Below are positions 25,458 to 33,559 of a stretch of 64,000 nucleotides of DNA, piece by piece. The stretch's first letter is position 1; each line of letters opens with the position of its first letter. This stretch comes from Verrucomicrobium sp. (GTDB taxonomy: Bacteria; Verrucomicrobiota; Verrucomicrobiia; Methylacidiphilales; UBA1321), in the NCBI GenBank assembly GCA_017849585.1, contig JAFIGT010000021.1, positions 62,001 through 126,000 on the forward strand, read 5' to 3'. The notes beneath the pieces were generated by a model. The model made no database searches and had not been told where the DNA came from. It was given only the letters and a program-made list of their open reading frames with translations. A program made the position numbers and the translations under genes.

Positions 25458-25598
25458 ATGGCGCATTCGTCGCGAATAGCTTCGGAGCTTTTGAAGACGG
25501 CGTTGCGTGAGTTGGTCCATGGGGAGAGGAAGACGACCGACCGATCCCTCGTAGAGCGTGATTTCGATAAAGTCGTCGTGTCCTTTAGTGTGAGGTAG
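25458..25598 (+). CDS. Possible 46-residue small protein
   Basis: An ATG at 25458, 15 bases after the ATGTCTAGACAT palindrome, opens a 46-codon frame beginning MAHSSRIASELLKTALREL. The first part could form an amphipathic helix and the rest is charged. There is no good ribosome-binding site and no recognised family, so it may be a chance frame or the remnant of a larger gene. Confidence 0.25.
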   Translation: MAHSSRIASELLKTALRELVHGERKTTDRSLVERDFDKVVVSFSVR

Positions 25599-25720
25599 CG
25601 CGAGGGCATTCTGATTTTAATTTTCGACGTATAAGGCTATTGCTATCGATCTTTTGAGATTCTTCGCTCTTAATTATCTCATTTTAAAGGTATTAGGATA
25701 AGTTCGCTCCATTTGTATTT
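25599..25720. other. AT-rich non-coding stretch ahead of the GntR/LacI regulator
   Basis: If the 46-codon frame is not real, the whole stretch from 25433 to 25792 (360 bases) lacks a gene. This part is markedly AT-rich compared with the coding DNA around it and shows no further repeat, tRNA or convincing promoter. The palindromes on either side are listed separately. Confidence 0.6.
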
Positions 25721-25733
25721 TTTGTAGTACAAA
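25721..25733. promoter_or_regulatory. Palindrome TTTGTAGTACAAA upstream of the regulator
   Basis: Arms TTTGTA and TACAAA surround a single G. It lies 59 bases before the regulator start, upstream of the proposed -35 box, a position suited to an operator or activator site. Confidence 0.45.
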
Positions 25734-25756
25734 GATTTAATTTGTATGATAAAGTG

Positions 25757-25791
25757 TTGACTAGATGGGCTAAGTTTGATATTGTATCAAA
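25757..25791 (+). promoter_or_regulatory. Promoter overlapping the palindrome TTTGATATTGTATCAAA at the regulator start
   Basis: TTGACT (25757-25762) and TATTGT (25780-25785) are 17 bases apart and form a fair sigma-70 promoter. The -10 box lies inside a perfect palindrome, arms TTTGATA (25775-25781) and TATCAAA (25785-25791) around TTG, ending one base before the ATG at 25793. Binding of the regulator here would block its own transcription. The predicted RNA start coincides with the start codon, so the message may have no leader. Confidence 0.5.
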
Positions 25792-25792
25792 T

Positions 25793-26887
25793 ATGGCGAC
25801 CACAGTGAGCGCAAAGCTAGAGCAGATTTATAACCCGCTTCGCGAGGGAATACTTTCAGGGCGTTGGAAGGTAGGGGATCGAATCCCGACGGAAAACGAG
25901 CTATCGGCTGAGTATCATTGCAGCCGCGGCACCGTGGGGCGCGCGTTGGCGAGATTGGTTCAAGAGGGGTTGGTGGAGCGGCGTACGAGCGATGGCACTC
26001 GGGTGCTTCGGAATGCGGTGAATCCCACGGTCACTCCATTGGAGTTGGATGCCTGTGCGTTTGTCTACCCGAGTCAGCGCCACGAAGGAATGTGGCGGAC
26101 ATTGTTGGGCTTTCAGGAAGCGGCGGCTGGAGTGAATCGTCGTGTGGTCAGTCTTTCCACAGGAACGGATTTTCGCAAGGAGGCTGAGATTATCGGTCGA
26201 TTGGATGATTTTTCTGTATTGGGGGCTGTGTTGTTACCGGTGATCGTTGGGCCGAAGGAAATGGCTTATTACACGCAGACGTTATTGGCCTGCCGTCTGC
26301 CCGTCGTGCTGGTGACGATGAATATTCCTTCGATGGAGCGACCGGCGGTGATCTCGGACCGGTTTCATGCCGGATACACCATGACGCAATATTTAATAGG
26401 CAAGGGGCAGCGCAAGATTGGTTTTCTCGATAACACGACGTGGACGCGCCGGGAGAATTACCTCGGATATCGGCAGGCGATGGAAGAGGGGGGGATTACC
26501 GATTTTCAGAAGTGGGTGCAGTTGGACTCCTCGATGGTTCCGCATTTTGAGGATCCTACGCGCCAGCCCATTGAATTGGCCAAGGCCTATTTGCTCGCGC
26601 ACCCGGACGTCGAAGCGGTCGTTGGGGCGGACGACTTCATTGCTCGCGGGCTTGTTCTGGCGGCGGAAGAACTCGGTCGCCACGTGCCGACAGACCTGCG
26701 AGTCGTGGGTTTGAATCACTATCAAATTGCGAAAGTGGGTGGGATCAGTTTGACCACCTACAGCGTGGACTATGAGAAGATGGGGCGACTTTCGTTCGAG
26801 ATTCTGAATCGGATGATTACCGAGAAGGTGACGACGGCAGAGGAAGTCCAGATTCGGGGCGAAATCATTCCGGGACAGAGCGCTTAA
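25793..26887 (+). CDS. GntR/LacI hybrid transcriptional regulator
   Basis: A 364-residue regulator from the ATG at 25793. Residues about 8-72 form a GntR-type winged helix (LREGILSGRWKVGDRIPTEN, then SAEYHCSRGTVGRALARLVQ). The rest is a LacI-type periplasmic-binding-protein fold that would bind a sugar: it includes the YLIGKGQRKIGFL segment, VEAVVGADDFIARGLVLAAEELG and LRVVGLNHYQIAKVGGISLTTYSVDYEKMG. The same architecture is known in AraR. As first gene of the plus-strand arm it probably controls the carbohydrate genes that follow and itself through the palindromes upstream. The ligand is unknown. Confidence 0.88.
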   Translation: MATTVSAKLEQIYNPLREGILSGRWKVGDRIPTENELSAEYHCSRGTVGRALARLVQEGLVERRTSDGTRVLRNAVNPTVTPLELDACAFVYPSQRHEGMWRTLLGFQEAAAGVNRRVVSLSTGTDFRKEAEIIGRLDDFSVLGAVLLPVIVGPKEMAYYTQTLLACRLPVVLVTMNIPSMERPAVISDRFHAGYTMTQYLIGKGQRKIGFLDNTTWTRRENYLGYRQAMEEGGITDFQKWVQLDSSMVPHFEDPTRQPIELAKAYLLAHPDVEAVVGADDFIARGLVLAAEELGRHVPTDLRVVGLNHYQIAKVGGISLTTYSVDYEKMGRLSFEILNRMITEKVTTAEEVQIRGEIIPGQSA

Positions 26888-26908
26888 TTATCAACCAACA
26901 CAATTATC

Positions 26909-27781
26909 ATGAATAAAAATCTCTCCATTCGAATTGTAGCTTGTAAAGCGATGCTGCTGGCTGCGTGTGCGAGCGCGTCCGCTCAAATTGTAGTCTATAA
27001 CTTCAATCAAACGGGCACGACTGTGTCAAATAGCGGAACGAGTACGGAGGCGCTTGCGCTGGCGAACTCATCGGGTGTGGCGACCGATCTTCACTCGGGT
27101 GATGCCTTGGGAGTTTCAGGGAGGCCCGGAGATCGTGCCTTTGATAATTCGGCTTCCACGGCGATGGGGAATATTGGAACTGGAGGATATGGAAAGAGCA
27201 CGTCGGCGATTAGTGCGGATCTCGGAGCTCTGAAATCGTTCACAATCCAAGGCTGGTACAAGACCGATGGTTCCGTGATCGGTGCGGGTGCGCAATTGGT
27301 GAACTATAAAAATGGAAGCTCCGGGTTCTTGGTGAACGCGTCGAACACAGGAAGCTTGTCGCTGGAAGTAAATGGGGTTGGCGCCTACGGTTCGGGATCT
27401 GCATATAGCGCCGCATCGGAATGGACCTTTTTTGCGGTTACTTATGATGGCACCAAGACCACGGGTAATGTGAAATTCTATGTAGGAAGCACCGCATCTT
27501 CAGTGACGCTGGCGTATACTTTAAATCTGAATGGCGGGACGATGGTTTTGCCGGGCGGGACGACGGCACTTGGAATTGGCAATAATTATGGCTCTCCCAA
27601 TCGTCCTTTTGATGGGCTGATTGATAACGTGCGGATCTATGGATCCACAACGGATGCGACTGGCGTTTTGAGCCTGACGGAGCTGGAATCGATTCGCTCC
27701 CTTGATGTCGTACCCGAGCCATCGAGCGCTGCTCTGATGATCGGCGCTGTCTCACTATTCGCGGCATTTAAGCGCCGCTAA
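26909..27781 (+). CDS. LamG-domain protein with PEP-CTERM sorting signal
   Basis: A 290-residue exported protein. A signal peptide covers the first 25 residues (cleavage near ASASA-Q). Residues about 60-255 form a laminin-G/concanavalin-like beta sandwich with FTIQGWYKTDG, WTFFAVTYDGT and FDGLIDNVRIYG, the usual LamG landmarks. The C-terminus has VPEPSSAAL, a hydrophobic stretch and a basic end (FKRR), the PEP-CTERM tripartite signal recognised by exosortase. It is the only clear substrate in the window for the exosortase at 9040. It may bind a polysaccharide outside the cell, in keeping with the catabolic genes that follow. Confidence 0.9.
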   Translation: MNKNLSIRIVACKAMLLAACASASAQIVVYNFNQTGTTVSNSGTSTEALALANSSGVATDLHSGDALGVSGRPGDRAFDNSASTAMGNIGTGGYGKSTSAISADLGALKSFTIQGWYKTDGSVIGAGAQLVNYKNGSSGFLVNASNTGSLSLEVNGVGAYGSGSAYSAASEWTFFAVTYDGTKTTGNVKFYVGSTASSVTLAYTLNLNGGTMVLPGGTTALGIGNNYGSPNRPFDGLIDNVRIYGSTTDATGVLSLTELESIRSLDVVPEPSSAALMIGAVSLFAAFKRR

Positions 27782-27845
27782 ACGGCGCGAGTGTTCCTGT
27801 TCCAGGTGATTCGATCGGTTGATTGCGAACCGCAGAATGGAGTTG

Positions 27846-28505
27846 ATGTACCTCCTCAGACCAAGATCAATTCAGCGAGGATTTTCGCTGATCGAGTTGC
27901 TGGTCGTCGTGGCGATCATCGGAATCATGATCGCGCTTTTATTGCCGTCAATTACACAATACCGCAAGCTGAGTTCAGCCTCGGTCTGCTCCGGGCAGAT
28001 GCGTCAGTTGTATACCGTCCTGGTCAGTTATGCGGGGGATAATAACGGTGAATGTTATCCCGCCTTTAACGAATCACTGCCGGGAGATCAAGCGGTGTGG
28101 TACTACAAACTCGCACCGTTGAGTGCCTATGCCTCCAGTGGAAAACAACTGCAGAAATTGTCGGTGTGTCCCGAGATTCGCAGTCCCGCTCCGCTGGGCA
28201 TCGATAACGGCCAGTACGTGAACAACGATTACGGCTATCCGTATGTGGTGAATTATAATGTGATGCGCAATAACGGGACCTTGCGGCGGCCCCGCTTCGG
28301 CACCATCAATTCTCCGGCGCAAGTGGTGCTGATGACCGACACGAAGAAGATGTCCGGTTGGGGTTATGGGTTCGGCGATACGAGCCTGACGACGATCAAC
28401 CGGATCGGGGAGCCGCACGTGGAGAAGGCCAATATTCTCTGGTGCGATGGTCATAGCACCCGCGAGAAGCGGGACGCGATCACAAACACGAATCTCTATC
28501 CTTGA
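27846..28505 (+). CDS. Pseudopilin-like protein with H-X9-DG ending
   Basis: A 219-residue protein. The start at 27846 is favoured by GGAG at six bases; earlier ATGs exist. Residues 12-35 form a type IV pilin-like N-terminus: the Gly-Phe cleavage site with Glu at +5 in GFSLIELLVVVAIIGIMIAL. The rest is a globular domain ending in the H-X9-DG motif (His, nine residues, then Asp-Gly, in HVEKANILWCDGH). Large families of such proteins occur in Planctomycetota and Verrucomicrobiota, often beside polysaccharide-degrading enzymes; their role is not established. It lies between the PEP-CTERM protein and the GH5 gene. Confidence 0.88.
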   Translation: MYLLRPRSIQRGFSLIELLVVVAIIGIMIALLLPSITQYRKLSSASVCSGQMRQLYTVLVSYAGDNNGECYPAFNESLPGDQAVWYYKLAPLSAYASSGKQLQKLSVCPEIRSPAPLGIDNGQYVNNDYGYPYVVNYNVMRNNGTLRRPRFGTINSPAQVVLMTDTKKMSGWGYGFGDTSLTTINRIGEPHVEKANILWCDGHSTREKRDAITNTNLYP

Positions 28506-28532
28506 GAGAGTCCAAACGCGAAGAACGATTTT

Positions 28533-29702
28533 ATGAAGAAAATTGCCATTTCACTATCTGTAATCCTTTTTACCTGGGCGCTCGGTCAGTCATGGGGAGC
28601 CCCGCCTGTTTCTGTTGCCAAAGATGAAAATTCACAGCAAGCGACACCGCCAGCGCGGGCGGTCAAATATCGGGGGCTCACCATTCGCTTGCTGGATGAA
28701 AAAACATTGCGCGATGCCAAGGAGAAATGGGGCGCCAATATTGTGCGTATCCAGTTTCCGATGGATCACCTAGTCAAGAATTACAACCTGAGTTGGGATG
28801 AGGCGTGGAAGAAGAATCTGGAGGATATCGATCGCGGGCTCGATATCGCCAATCAGCTCGGCATCACTGTCGTGTTGACGATGCCTTTCATGGGAGCTGA
28901 GCAGTATGACCGCAATGCCAGTCGTTGGGCTAATCTCGAAAGGCTCTGGGACAATGATGTGAATCTGGACCATATGAAAATGCGGTGGCATCAGATCGCT
29001 GCGGTGGCGGCCAAAAAGAACGTCGCGGTGTGGTATGACTTATTGAACGAGCCGCTGGATCGTCGTGATTGGCCGCGCGCTCCGAAGAAGTGGCCGGTAT
29101 GGGCACAAGCGTTGATTGATGAAATCCGCGCGGTGGACAAAAAGAACTGGATCGTGGTTGAGTCTGGTCCCGGTGGCGAAATGTGGGAGGGGATCAAGTC
29201 CTTTCCGCGACTCAAGGACGATAAATTGATTTATTCCATCCACCTGTATGCACCGATGAAATACACCCATCAGGGTGTGCATGACACCCAGTATACGGAT
29301 CTGACGGCACCGGTCATGGTGGTGAACAAGACATGGCCGGGGGAATATACAGACACGTGGGGTAATGGCTATTGGGACAAGGCGCGGTTGATGCGCTTGC
29401 TGCAGCCGGTGATTGAGTTTTCAAAAAAGAACCCCGATATCCCCATCTACATGGGCGAATTCAGCGTGGCGCGTTGGGCACCCAAGGGAGCGGACTATTT
29501 GAAGGATTGTCTGGAAATTTTTGAAGAACTGGGATGGGACTGGACCTATCACGCTTTGCGCGAATCGCCGATTTGGAGCCTGGAGCATACGGAGGAGTAT
29601 AGTTTGGATAAACCGCAGCTTGCCGAAAAGATGACCGAGCGTGGAATCGTGGTGAAATCTTTTCTGGATAAGAACGTACCGAATGGCGGGCGCACTCCCT
29701 GA
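28533..29702 (+). CDS. Exported glycoside hydrolase family 5 enzyme
   Basis: A 389-residue protein with a signal peptide (MKKIAISLSVILFTWALGQS, cleavage near residue 22). The catalytic domain is a TIM barrel of the GH5 (endoglucanase/mannanase) family: the acid/base glutamate is in YDLLNEP (Glu173) and the nucleophile in IYMGEFS (Glu309), with HLYAP (His237) between them. The specificity (cellulose, mannan, xyloglucan or another beta-glycan) cannot be read from the sequence. It is probably periplasmic or secreted and sits in the same transcript direction as the regulator and the lyase-like gene. Confidence 0.88.
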   Translation: MKKIAISLSVILFTWALGQSWGAPPVSVAKDENSQQATPPARAVKYRGLTIRLLDEKTLRDAKEKWGANIVRIQFPMDHLVKNYNLSWDEAWKKNLEDIDRGLDIANQLGITVVLTMPFMGAEQYDRNASRWANLERLWDNDVNLDHMKMRWHQIAAVAAKKNVAVWYDLLNEPLDRRDWPRAPKKWPVWAQALIDEIRAVDKKNWIVVESGPGGEMWEGIKSFPRLKDDKLIYSIHLYAPMKYTHQGVHDTQYTDLTAPVMVVNKTWPGEYTDTWGNGYWDKARLMRLLQPVIEFSKKNPDIPIYMGEFSVARWAPKGADYLKDCLEIFEELGWDWTYHALRESPIWSLEHTEEYSLDKPQLAEKMTERGIVVKSFLDKNVPNGGRTP

Positions 29703-29729
29703 GCGCGACATTATATAGGAATTGTTATT

Positions 29730-30950
29730 ATGCAGGATCAGCCTTTTGAGCAGTTACTTCATAATCCGGATTTCTTTTCGCGATGGGTCGATCCGAAAAC
29801 GAAGGTGGAGAGTTACATTCTGAATCAACATGTAGCACCGGTTCAGCAATCGTTTTACTATACGAGCCCGAGCCTCACTCGCGACGGGAATTACTATTGG
29901 TTTTACTGCAGCTTTCCGCCGAGCGGCGATGCACGGTTGGGGCGAACTCTGGGTGTGCTGGACGTACAAGCGCAAGAGATTCGACATTGTCCCGAGACGC
30001 AGTTTTCCGAGGCATCTCCGCTGGTCGATGTGGAGAGCGGGGAGGTTTACTGGTGCAGTGGTGCGGTGATCTGGAAGCGCAAGCCGGAAAAGTCGGCGAT
30101 GCCCGAAAAAGTGAACGAGTTGCCTGCGGAGATTGTCCAGCATCGGCGGGTGGCACATGTGGCGACGCATCTGACTTTTTCTGCAACCAAAAAACGCCTC
30201 AATTTCGATGCGCGAATCGGAGAGGATTGGTACATCGGCAGCGTACCACTGGATGGATCGCCGGGTAACGTGTGGCAGAAGATGGACCGTTGCTATAACC
30301 ATGCGCAGTTTTCGCCGACGGACGAACATTTGCTACTCTTCGCACAGGATTTTTATGCGAATAGCCTCACTGGGAAAGTAACGCGTTATGAGAACCGGAT
30401 GTGGTTGATTCGCGAGGGCGAAGCGCCCACGTCGGTATTTTCGGATGAGTGGGCAAGTCATTATCAGGGCTACAAGGGGACGACCTTTAACGCGCATACG
30501 CCACAGGCCGGGGCATTGCTAGTTTCAGACCCGCGCGCGATGCATGGTCATGAATGGTGGGCAGCGGACGGGACCGGTATTTATTATGTGCACTATGGAC
30601 AGGGAGTGGAACGGGTAAGTCTGACGGATCGCAAGCCGGTGATGATCTGGCCGCTGAAGACGATCTCGCATGCGCATGCGACGATGAAGGGTGATTATTT
30701 GGTCGGGGACAATCAACCGCAGCAAGATCTGGCGGACAGTCGCGTGGTGTTTTTCAACCCGAAATCCGGACATGAAATCAATATTGTTTCGGATCTGCCT
30801 CGGGTACCAGCAGAGTTAAAGCCGTACCATCTGGATCCCCATCCGCAGTTTTGTATGGGGGATCAAATGATCTGCTACACCACGACCATTCTGGGGCGGA
30901 TGGATGTGGCGTTTACGCCAGTGGATGCTCTGGTCGAGGCGACGCGGTAA
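29730..30950 (+). CDS. Oligogalacturonate-lyase-like beta-propeller protein (PL22 type)
   Basis: A 406-residue protein without signal peptide. The repeated strand pattern with Trp/Tyr-rich segments fits a seven-bladed propeller, and the regions MHGHEWWAADGTGIYYVHYG and SHAHATMKGDYLVGDNQPQ resemble those holding the metal-binding histidines in oligogalacturonate lyases, with a further YHLDPHPQF near the C-terminus. PL22 enzymes cleave short unsaturated galacturonides in the cytosol. This fits the mannonate dehydratase on the other strand, but distant propeller relatives with other roles exist. Confidence 0.7.
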   Translation: MQDQPFEQLLHNPDFFSRWVDPKTKVESYILNQHVAPVQQSFYYTSPSLTRDGNYYWFYCSFPPSGDARLGRTLGVLDVQAQEIRHCPETQFSEASPLVDVESGEVYWCSGAVIWKRKPEKSAMPEKVNELPAEIVQHRRVAHVATHLTFSATKKRLNFDARIGEDWYIGSVPLDGSPGNVWQKMDRCYNHAQFSPTDEHLLLFAQDFYANSLTGKVTRYENRMWLIREGEAPTSVFSDEWASHYQGYKGTTFNAHTPQAGALLVSDPRAMHGHEWWAADGTGIYYVHYGQGVERVSLTDRKPVMIWPLKTISHAHATMKGDYLVGDNQPQQDLADSRVVFFNPKSGHEINIVSDLPRVPAELKPYHLDPHPQFCMGDQMICYTTTILGRMDVAFTPVDALVEATR

Positions 30951-30956
30951 CGCGCG

Positions 30957-31925
30957 CTAGACGTAGGGAATGCGGTAGGCATCCATGATGCCCTTCATGT
31001 AGCCGATGGCGAAGAGGCGACCGAGCGTGGCGTAACCGTGCTGGGAGTTGTCTTCGCCTTCCATGGTGGGGACGTGATCAACGCGGATGGGGACGTTAAG
31101 TCCGGCTTGATGGTAGCAATGGAGAATATGCGCCATGTCGGTCGGGCCGTTATCGTGGAAAGTTTCTTCGAAATTTTCGGCCGTGCCGCGCACATCGCGG
31201 AAGTGGACGAACTTGATGCGTGGCGCGAAGAAATTAATGCACGCTTCGAGATCGGCGCCCATGGCGACGAAATTCGCCTGACAAAAAGTGATGCCGTGCG
31301 CGGGACTGGTGGAAAGACTCATCGCGCGGGCAAACGCGTCCGGTGAGGTGAGGATGCGGCCCACGCCACGGAGCGGGCTCATGGGCGGATCGTCGGGGTG
31401 CAGGCCCATCGAGACACCAGCTTTTTCCGCGACGGGAATCACATTGCGAATAAAGTATTCGTAGTTTTCCCAGAGTTTATCTTCCGTCACACGATCGGCT
31501 TCCGGCACGGGCGTAGGATCGAGTTCGGAGAGGACAAAGCGATTGGTGAATGCGCCGCCGCGAGTGGGGACGGCGACCTGTGTGCGGCACCAGCCGATGG
31601 TGGCCATGAAATTATAGCAGAGGAGGGGAATACCGAGTTCTCCCATGTTACGGAGCATGGCGACGTACTGGGCGAGATCTTCATCACGGCCATCGAGGCC
31701 GAGTTTGATCCGCTGCATGTTGAATTGATCGCCTTCCATCCCGGAGAGTTTGAATCCGGCGTCTTCGAAACGTTTTTGTACGGTTCGCAAGGCGTCGATA
31801 TCCGAGGGCGGTTTGAGTCCGGTCAATTCGGGCGCGGCCTTGACAATGGCGTGGGTGACGCCGAGTTGGGCGGCGAGTTTCCACGATTTATCAGGAACGG
31901 CAGGGAGAAAGTCGGCGATGATCAT
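30957..31925 (-). CDS. uxuA: Mannonate dehydratase (UxuA-like)
   Basis: A 322-residue TIM-barrel enzyme converting D-mannonate to 2-keto-3-deoxygluconate, the step after reduction of fructuronate in glucuronate breakdown. The segments GVSMGLHPDDPPMSPL, GRILTSPDAFARAM and KFVHFRDVRGTAENFEETFHDNG are characteristic, and the metal-binding His/Cys/Asp residues are in these. It is the last gene of the minus-strand arm headed by the IclR gene. It is shorter than the roughly 390-residue E. coli UxuA and more like the compact type found in other phyla. Confidence 0.88.
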   Translation of the reverse strand: MIIADFLPAVPDKSWKLAAQLGVTHAIVKAAPELTGLKPPSDIDALRTVQKRFEDAGFKLSGMEGDQFNMQRIKLGLDGRDEDLAQYVAMLRNMGELGIPLLCYNFMATIGWCRTQVAVPTRGGAFTNRFVLSELDPTPVPEADRVTEDKLWENYEYFIRNVIPVAEKAGVSMGLHPDDPPMSPLRGVGRILTSPDAFARAMSLSTSPAHGITFCQANFVAMGADLEACINFFAPRIKFVHFRDVRGTAENFEETFHDNGPTDMAHILHCYHQAGLNVPIRVDHVPTMEGEDNSQHGYATLGRLFAIGYMKGIMDAYRIPYV

Positions 31926-31935
31926 GGGTGGGAGA

Positions 31936-32736
31936 CTATTTCAAGGGATCGGACGCATGGTCTTTTTTGAGTCGAACGGGTAAGATCGAGGCGAGGTGAT
32001 CCATCTCCTCGTCGGTGAGGGTGCGGTCGAAAACCGCAATGCCGCCGATGATGCCGGTAAACCAATTGCCGATGGAGCCGAGGCGGTCGACGGCGCCGAC
32101 GGTGAAATCGCCGCCGACATCGCCCGCGTCGAAGATGCCGAGTTTGTAAGGATATGGATTCAACTTTTCGCGGACGTCGAGAATGCCGTTGTGGTAGGCC
32201 TTGGTGAATTCGCCATCGTAGGTGAAGCCGCCGCAGTACCAGTTCTCGAAGTAGGTGACATCGCTGTAAGTAATCGCGGCATCCATGCACCAGCGGTTGC
32301 CGGGGGTGGGACCGCCGAGGCCGGAGACGTGACCGGCAATTTGATCTGCGCTATTGTGAATGCGGAGGTCGAGGAAAAGTCCGTACTGGCGTTTCGCGCG
32401 CGTTTCGTCCCAGATACCGGCGAGGAATTCGCATTGAATCTCGGGTTTGCGATAGCGCTTAAACCACGCCACAACGCTGACCTGGGCTTGGGGACCGTGG
32501 ATGTTCAGCGCCGGGCAATCCTTGCGGCTGGCAGAGAGCCACTGCTTGGGTCGCAAGAAAGCGGCGTGCGGTCCGAACAGACCGCCGTCGACGCGTTCGA
32601 TGGCCCCGGCCATTTCCTGCAGGACGTAGGGATGGGCTCCCTTCGCCACGCGGGGCTTGCCGGTGGGTTCCTGAAAATCCCAGAAGCTGATGAGGTTCGG
32701 GAATTGCTGGATTGAATCGGACGTCAAGGCGGTCAT
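31936..32736 (-). CDS. LamG-like protein without a signal peptide
   Basis: A 266-residue concanavalin/LamG-type beta sandwich. Landmarks are NLISFWDFQEPTG near the start, QVSVVAWFKRY, YCGGFTYDGEFTKAYHNG and the C-terminal GIIGGIAVFDRTLTDEEM, which is a typical LamG ending. No signal peptide or membrane helix is seen, so it should be cytosolic, which is unusual for LamG proteins. It lies between the RraA-type gene (27 bases) and uxuA (10 bases) and is clearly in the same operon. The function is unknown; a role in binding or trimming an imported saccharide is inference. Confidence 0.8.
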   Translation of the reverse strand: MTALTSDSIQQFPNLISFWDFQEPTGKPRVAKGAHPYVLQEMAGAIERVDGGLFGPHAAFLRPKQWLSASRKDCPALNIHGPQAQVSVVAWFKRYRKPEIQCEFLAGIWDETRAKRQYGLFLDLRIHNSADQIAGHVSGLGGPTPGNRWCMDAAITYSDVTYFENWYCGGFTYDGEFTKAYHNGILDVREKLNPYPYKLGIFDAGDVGGDFTVGAVDRLGSIGNWFTGIIGGIAVFDRTLTDEEMDHLASILPVRLKKDHASDPLK

Positions 32737-32763
32737 GATGCGGCGATTTTGTTGCGCGATGGC

Positions 32764-33507
32764 TTAGAAGTAACCACCCTTTTCTGTGATCTGGTGGATG
32801 CTCTGGCCTTCGGCGACCCAACCGAAAATCTTCTTTTCGTTCGCTTTGATTTCCTCAGCGCGCAGGAGCACGTCGTAGGCAATCTCGCGGGGTACAATGA
32901 GCACGCCGTCGATGTCACCGAGAACAACGTCGCCGGGCTTGATCGTGGTGTCACCGATCTTGACGGGGATTTGGTAGTGGGTGATCAGGCAACGGCCGAG
33001 GCTGCCATTGGAGATGCGGTATTTGTAGAAGAGCGGGAAATCCTTCTCGAGGATCTGGTGCGTATCGCGGATGCCTCCGTCGATGCAGGCCGCTTTCACT
33101 TTCTTGCCGACGGCGGTGGCGGTCATGACGCCGCCCCAGAGGGTGGCTTTCTCATCCTTGCTGGTGTCCCAGACGACGAAGTGATTTTCGCCCATCTCGT
33201 CGAGCATCTGCGTGCGGAATTCCATTTCGCCGCGAATTTTGACATTCGGCGCGCTCTTCACGGTGAAGGCGAAACCGGCTACGGTGCGGTATTCGCGCAG
33301 GGGTAGGATGTGACCGGGGAGAGCCTGCTCGAGGAGACAGAACTCACGCAGCACATCGTTGACGGCTCCGGTGTAGAGTTGCTCAAAACGGGAGAGTAAT
33401 TCCTGATCAGAAACGGGGAAGGTCTTTGTCGATACGCCTTCGCGTGTCTCGATGAGCTTTTCCAGTTTCATCATTCCAACTTCTTTTTTGTAGGTGTCGA
33501 CTGACAT
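32764..33507 (-). CDS. RraA / HMG-CHA aldolase family protein
   Basis: A 247-residue protein of the RraA fold. The phosphate/metal site segment WGGVMTATAVGKKVKAACID with GGIRDTHQI and the C-terminal GDIDGVLIVPREI are typical. Family members include 4-hydroxy-4-methyl-2-oxoglutarate aldolase and others of unknown substrate; in sugar-acid operons they are usually taken to be aldolases or decarboxylases of 2-keto acids. True RraA proteins that inhibit RNase E are shorter (about 160 residues). An alternative start is the Met at residue 12. Confidence 0.82.
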   Translation of the reverse strand: MSVDTYKKEVGMMKLEKLIETREGVSTKTFPVSDQELLSRFEQLYTGAVNDVLREFCLLEQALPGHILPLREYRTVAGFAFTVKSAPNVKIRGEMEFRTQMLDEMGENHFVVWDTSKDEKATLWGGVMTATAVGKKVKAACIDGGIRDTHQILEKDFPLFYKYRISNGSLGRCLITHYQIPVKIGDTTIKPGDVVLGDIDGVLIVPREIAYDVLLRAEEIKANEKKIFGWVAEGQSIHQITEKGGYF

Positions 33508-33559
33508 GGTGTGGGGGTGGGTTAGGTGTGTAGGGTTGAGGTGAAAAAGTGAGGAGGGA

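Noticed and set aside
25458-25598. Toxin or antitoxin identity for the 46-codon frame
   Set aside because: No family motif, no partner gene with the right spacing and no good ribosome-binding site. It is listed only as a possible small protein.
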